A stretch of DNA of 64,000 bases from NCBI RefSeq assembly GCF_036226365.1, contig NZ_CP108462.1:4152501-4216500 (forward strand), written 5' to 3'. Below are positions 60,607 to 64,000 of the stretch, one piece after another. Below the pieces are notes generated by a model, which saw only the letters and a program-made list of their open reading frames with translations, ran no database searches and was not told the origin of the DNA. Both the position numbers and the translations under genes were made by a program. Within the stretch, counting starts at the first letter, position 1; the number at the start of each line of letters is the position of its first letter. The stretch comes from Streptomyces sp. NBC_01262. GTDB lineage: Bacteria; Actinomycetota; Actinomycetes; Streptomycetales; Streptomycetaceae.

Positions 60607-60971
60607 CCTCCCCTTCGCAGCACACGCATTCGCACCGCACGCTTTCGCACCGCACGTTGATCATCGCGCGCATGCAGCCCGAGTCCGCGGCCCGGATCGC
60701 CGAGGTCTTCGCCGACTCCGACCAGGGCGAACTGCCCGGCCTCATCGGCGTCCGCGGCCGCAGCCTCTTCCAGTTCGGCGATGTCTACGTCCACCTCGTC
60801 GAGGCCGACCAGCCGCCCGGCCCCGAGGTCGCGCGCCATGCCGGCCACCCCGCCTTCCGCGACATCAGCGACCGCCTCGCCGCCTTCGTCCAGCCCTACG
60901 ACCCCGCCACCTGGCGCGAGCCCAAGGACGCCATGGCCGTGGAGTTCTACCGCTGGGAGCGCGATGACTGA
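60603..60971 (+). CDS. TcmI-family aromatic polyketide cyclase
   Basis: 122 residues of the small ferredoxin-like TcmI cyclases: RTLIIARMQPESAARIAEVF, ELPGLIGVRGRSLFQFGDVY, YVHLVEADQPPGPEVARH and the closing DAMAVEFYRWE. It directs late ring closure in tetracenomycin-, whiE- and pentangular-type pathways. The N-terminus has a His/Ser-rich repeat (HTHSHRTLSHRTL). It overlaps the ACP gene and, by one base, the carboxyltransferase gene (TGATG). Confidence 0.94.
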   Translation: MTSPSQHTHSHRTLSHRTLIIARMQPESAARIAEVFADSDQGELPGLIGVRGRSLFQFGDVYVHLVEADQPPGPEVARHAGHPAFRDISDRLAAFVQPYDPATWREPKDAMAVEFYRWERDD

Positions 60972-62719
60972 TGGCGATCACCGACGAACGGCCGCCCGCT
61001 GCCGCTGATCCGGCCGACCCCGAGTGGGTGCGCTGCGAGCGCTGCGCCGCCCTCCTCTACGGCAGGCGCTTCGCCCGCGCGCTGCGGGTCTGCCCCGACT
61101 GCGGCGCCCACGCCCGCCTCACGGCCGCACAGCGGCTGGCACAGCTCCTGGACCCCGGGTCGGCGGTCCCGCTCACCCGCGCCCTGGAACCGCTGCGGGA
61201 TCCGCTCGGCTTCACCGACACCAAGCCGTACGTGGAACGGCTGCGGGCGGCCCGCGCCTCGACCGGGCTCGACGAGGCCGTGCTCTGCGCGCACGGCGCC
61301 ATCGAGCAACGGCCGGTCGTCGTGGCCGCCATGGACTTCCGCTTCCTCGGCGGCAGCCTCGGCTGCGCCGTCGGCGTCCAGGTGGAGGCCGCCGCGCATG
61401 CCGCCCTGCGCATGCGGCTTCCGCTGCTCCTCGTGACCGCGTCGGGCGGCGCTCGCATGCAGGAGGGCGCCCTCTCCCTCATGCAGATGGCCAAAACCGC
61501 CCAGGCCCTCGCCGACCTCGACGCCGCCGGCCTCCTCACGGTCTCCCTCATCACCGACCCCACCTACGGCGGCGTCGCCGCCTCCTTCGCCACCCTCCCG
61601 GACGTCCTCCTCGCCGAGCCCGGCGCGCGGCTCGGCTTCGCCGGGCCCCGGGTCATCGAGCAGACGACCCGGCAGTCCCTGCCGGAGGGATTCCAGACGG
61701 CGGAGTTCCTGCTGGGGCGCGGCCTGCTTGACGACGTCGTCCCGCGTGCGGCGTTGCGGGCCACGCTCGGGCGTCTGCTGCGGAATTCAGCCCGTCCGGC
61801 GTTTGAGGACACGCCCGGAGGGCGTTCGGGGGTCCGGGGGCTTGCCCCCGGCGGGTCCGGGCGGAGCCCGGTTTCGGGAAGGGGCGGGGTGGGGGAAAGC
61901 CCCTCCGGCCGCGACACGGCGTGGCAGGCCGTACGCCTCGCGCGGCACCCGGACCGGCCTACCGCCGCCGACTACGCCGCGCACATCCTGGAGGACTTCC
62001 AGCCCCTGCACGGCGACCGCCTGACCGGCGACTGCCCGGCGATACTCGGCGGCCCGGCCCGCCTGACCGGCAGCGGCAGCCCCGTCATGTTCATCGGCCA
62101 TCACAAGGGCGGCCCCGCCCTCGCCGCACGCCAGAGCCATCACTTCGGGATGGCCACGCCGCCGGGCTACCGCAAGGCCGCGCGCCTCATGCGCATGGCG
62201 GCCAAGTTGGGGCTCCCGCTCCTGACGCTGATCGACACGCCGGGGGCGAACCCGGGCCCGGAGGCCGAGGCGGGCGGGCAGGCGTACGCCATCGCGGAGA
62301 ACCTGCGCCTGATGTCCCAGCTGCCCGTTCCCGTGGTGGCCGTGATCACGGGTGAGGGCGGCAGCGGAGGCGCCCTGGCCCTCGCGGTGGCCGACCGGGT
62401 GCTGATCAGCGAGAACGGCGTCTACTCGGTGATCAGCCCGGAAGGCTGCGCCGCGATTTTGTGGAAGGACCCAACCGCCGCCCCCACCGCGGCGGCCGCG
62501 CTGCGCATGACCGCCGGAGACCTGGCCCGCCTCGGCATCGTCGACGGCGTGGTCCCCGAGCCGCCCGGCGGCGCGCACACCGATCACGCGGCGGCGGCGA
62601 CGCTGCTGGGTGAGGCGGTGACGGCGGCGTTCGAGGAGCTGCTCCCGTACGGGCCAGAACGGCTGCTGGGCGAGCGCCGGGACCGATTCCACCGCTTCGG
62701 ACTAGAGGAAGCACCATGA
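60971..62719 (+). CDS. Acetyl-CoA carboxylase carboxyltransferase, beta-alpha fusion
   Basis: 582 residues joining AccD- and AccA-like halves. AccD part (1 to about 268): C4 zinc finger Cys22, Cys25, Cys41, Cys44 (CERC, CPDC), LLVTASGGARMQEGALSLM and FAGPRVIEQT. AccA part (about 312-582): ILEDFQPLHGDRL, FIGHHKGG, LIDTPGANPGPEAEAGGQA, VITGEGGSGGALALAV and SVISPEGCAAILW. Between them residues of about 271-311 are translated from a repeat element shared with 54597-54690. It transfers CO2 from carboxybiotin to acetyl-CoA, giving malonyl-CoA for the polyketide synthase. Coupled to neighbours on both sides. Confidence 0.93.
   Translation: MAITDERPPAAADPADPEWVRCERCAALLYGRRFARALRVCPDCGAHARLTAAQRLAQLLDPGSAVPLTRALEPLRDPLGFTDTKPYVERLRAARASTGLDEAVLCAHGAIEQRPVVVAAMDFRFLGGSLGCAVGVQVEAAAHAALRMRLPLLLVTASGGARMQEGALSLMQMAKTAQALADLDAAGLLTVSLITDPTYGGVAASFATLPDVLLAEPGARLGFAGPRVIEQTTRQSLPEGFQTAEFLLGRGLLDDVVPRAALRATLGRLLRNSARPAFEDTPGGRSGVRGLAPGGSGRSPVSGRGGVGESPSGRDTAWQAVRLARHPDRPTAADYAAHILEDFQPLHGDRLTGDCPAILGGPARLTGSGSPVMFIGHHKGGPALAARQSHHFGMATPPGYRKAARLMRMAAKLGLPLLTLIDTPGANPGPEAEAGGQAYAIAENLRLMSQLPVPVVAVITGEGGSGGALALAVADRVLISENGVYSVISPEGCAAILWKDPTAAPTAAAALRMTAGDLARLGIVDGVVPEPPGGAHTDHAAAATLLGEAVTAAFEELLPYGPERLLGERRDRFHRFGLEEAP
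61783..61905 (+). repeat. Palindromic repeat, copy 3, inside the carboxyltransferase gene
   Basis: Positions 61786-61810 match the 25-base arm of copies 1 and 2 with one change (GGCGTTTGAGG for GGCGATTGAGG). They are followed by ACGCCC-GGA-GGGCGT (61811-61825), a CCGGGGGC/GCCCCCGG hairpin, and 61851-61897, which is identical over 47 bases to 54644-54690. The frame stays open through the element (RNSARPAFEDTPGG, then GSGRSPVSGRGGVGE), adding about 40 residues between domains. Confidence 0.88.
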
Positions 62720-63270
62720 CGATCAACAGCGACAAGAAGACGGACCGCGTCCCGCCGAAAGCCCTCAACGGCGACGCCCGCCCCTCCCTTCCCACCGCTC
62801 AATCCACCCTGGACTCGGTCTGCCGGAGCGCGACAGAGCTCGCGAAGTCCGCGCCGAAGCCGCCGCAGCGCATCAAGCTGCAGCACGGGCAGATCTCCGT
62901 CGAGATCGAGTGGCCGCAGGAAGAGCGTCCAAGCACACCCGCGGCGCCGGCACCCGCAGCCGCATCCGCATCCGCATCCGCGCCGCCGTCCACCGAACAC
63001 TGCCTCCTCGCCCCGACCGTCGGCACCTTCTACCACTCCCCCGAGCCCGGGACGCCCCCGTACGTGGCCGTCGGGGACCTCGTCCGCCCCGGCCAGCCGG
63101 TGGGCGTACTGGAGGTCATGAAGATGATGAGCACGATCCAGGCCGACCGTGCGGGGCGGGTGGTGGAGATCCTCGTGCCCGACGCGCACCCCGTCGAATA
63201 CCAGCAGCGGCTCATCGTCCTTGAACCGCTTGAGCCGCTTGAGCCGCTTGAGCCGAACGCCGAGGGGTGA
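62716..63270 (+). CDS. Biotin carboxyl carrier protein of acetyl-CoA carboxylase
   Basis: 184 residues. The N-terminal helical region is followed by a Pro/Ala/Ser hinge (TPAAPAPAAASASASAPP) and a biotinyl domain with LAPTVGTFYHSPEPGTPPY and the biotin Lys136 in VLEVMKMMSTI (EVMKMM instead of the usual EAMKMM). The C-terminus ends in four LEP repeats from a GAGCCGCTT tandem. The ATG overlaps the carboxyltransferase stop (ATGA). It carries carboxybiotin from the biotin carboxylase to the carboxyltransferase. Confidence 0.95.
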   Translation: MTINSDKKTDRVPPKALNGDARPSLPTAQSTLDSVCRSATELAKSAPKPPQRIKLQHGQISVEIEWPQEERPSTPAAPAPAAASASASAPPSTEHCLLAPTVGTFYHSPEPGTPPYVAVGDLVRPGQPVGVLEVMKMMSTIQADRAGRVVEILVPDAHPVEYQQRLIVLEPLEPLEPLEPNAEG

Positions 63271-63275
63271 CCGCC

Positions 63276-64000
63276 GTGTTCTCCACCGTCCTGATCGCCA
63301 ACCGGGGCGAGATCGCGCTCCGCGTCGCCCGGACCTGCCGGGAGCTGGGCATCCGCACCGTCGCCGTCCACTCCACGGCCGACCGCGACTCGGCGGTCGT
63401 ACGCCTGGCCGACGAGTCCGTGCACATCGGCCCGCCCCCGGCCAAGGCCAGCTACCTCAGCATCCCCGCCCTGATCGAGGCCGCCCGCCGCACCGGCGCG
63501 CAGGCCGTCCACCCCGGCTACGGCTTCCTGTCCGAGGACGCCGACTTCGCCGAGGTCTGCGCCTCGAACGGCATCACCTTCATCGGCCCCGCCCCCTCCG
63601 TCATCGCCCAGCTGGGCGACAAGGCCGCCTGCCGTGCCCTCATGGCCACCGCCGGCCTCCCCGTCCTGCCCGGCTCGGCGGGCCCGCTCTCTTCCCCCGC
63701 CGACGCGAAGGAGACGGCCCAGCAGACCGGCTACCCCGTCATCCTCAAGGCCGTCGCGGGCGGCGGAGGCCGCGGCATGGCCGTCGTACGCGACCCCGAC
63801 GACCTGCTCAGCGCCTACGCCGCCACCCGAGCGCACGCGCACGCCGTCTTCGGCGACGACCGGCTCTACCTGGAGCGCTACGTAGAGAACGCCCGCCACA
63901 TCGAGGTCCAGGTGCTCTGCGACGCCCACGGCGCCGCCGTCCATCTCGGCGAGCGCGACTGCTCCGTCCAGCGCCGCCACCAGAAGCTCGTCGAGGAGTC
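63276..64000 (+). CDS. Acetyl-CoA carboxylase biotin carboxylase (partial)
   Basis: At least 241 residues, running off the right edge. MFSTVLIANRGEIALRVART start, HPGYGFLSEDADFAEVC, GDKAACRALM and ATP-grasp VILKAVAGGGGRGMAVV are all diagnostic. It carboxylates biotin on the carrier protein with ATP and bicarbonate. GTG at 63276 is preceded by GAGGGG at good distance; GTG at 63267 overlaps the preceding stop (GTGA) and is an alternative. The third part of the dedicated malonyl-CoA supply. Confidence 0.96.
   Translation, partial: MFSTVLIANRGEIALRVARTCRELGIRTVAVHSTADRDSAVVRLADESVHIGPPPAKASYLSIPALIEAARRTGAQAVHPGYGFLSEDADFAEVCASNGITFIGPAPSVIAQLGDKAACRALMATAGLPVLPGSAGPLSSPADAKETAQQTGYPVILKAVAGGGGRGMAVVRDPDDLLSAYAATRAHAHAVFGDDRLYLERYVENARHIEVQVLCDAHGAAVHLGERDCSVQRRHQKLVEE

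Overview
The window is a GC-rich (roughly 70%) actinobacterial chromosome segment. It almost certainly comes from a Streptomyces or close relative: third codon positions are nearly all G/C, GTG and TTG starts are frequent, 4-base ATGA/GTGA overlaps are common, and recognisable streptomycete loci follow one another (trpS with a Trp leader, proC, ilvD, radA-disA, sigE-cseABC, clpC, lsr2, a nad/pan/coaX operon). The left edge is the 5' end of a 16S rRNA gene on the minus strand with its promoter and leader. No tRNA, CRISPR array, integrase or transposase was seen.

Layout. 1-810: 16S rRNA start, rrn promoter/leader and a Trp attenuator. 829-9800: trpS, an AraC/GlxA-type regulator, an isochorismatase-like hydrolase, proC, an ABC exporter with a palindromic operator, a small secreted protein, a carbonic anhydrase coupled to a SulP transporter, and a methyltransferase remnant cut off at a palindromic repeat. 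9899-17040: SH3-like protein, membrane Ser/Thr kinase with a PQQ propeller, ilvD, TetR, sugar-phosphate isomerase-like protein, Ppx/GppA. 17139-24189: Cys-rich protein, a sigma-like/zinc-finger/BACON membrane protein, radA, disA (c-di-AMP synthase), an anchored Ser/Gly-rich protein, mutY. 24388-29897: sigE-cseA-cseB-cseC envelope-stress operon, then a DHA2 drug exporter with its divergent TetR regulator and paired operators. 29879-34919: M23 endopeptidase, then a Trypco2 / trypsin-NACHT-LRR operon, the strongest candidate for a biological-conflict (immune-like) system here. 34981-41511: clpC, lsr2, argA-type acetyltransferase, BlaI-type repressor, coaX. 41511-45998: nadC, nadB, panC and a DUF2520 dehydrogenase, all translationally coupled with coaX. 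46128-54550: flavin reductase, GAF-PAS-GGDEF protein behind a perfect Crp-type site, NarL-type two-component pair, CitG/MdcB-like protein, terD, arfB, threonine-aldolase-like enzyme. 54554-64000: a second copy of the repeat, then the start of a type II (aromatic) polyketide cluster.

How the parts work together. The polyketide cluster has a divergent FAD monooxygenase, a SchA/CurD-like protein, KS-alpha, chain-length factor, ACP and TcmI-type cyclase, followed without gaps by a dedicated acetyl-CoA carboxylase set (fused carboxyltransferase, biotin carrier, biotin carboxylase) that would make malonyl-CoA extender units. The cluster runs off the right edge. The nad/pan/coaX operon groups NAD and CoA synthesis. 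radA, disA and mutY form a DNA-integrity neighbourhood.

Most notable: (i) the 1068-residue trypsin-NACHT-LRR protein with a Trypco2 partner and two TTA codons, which would tie it to bldA-dependent development; (ii) a short palindromic repeat family with three copies, one read in frame at the beta/alpha junction of the carboxyltransferase and one at the truncation point of a methyltransferase; (iii) a complete tandem-Trp-codon attenuator before trpS; (iv) a chain-length factor with Glu where Gln is usual. All functional assignments come from reading motifs by eye; no database search was possible.
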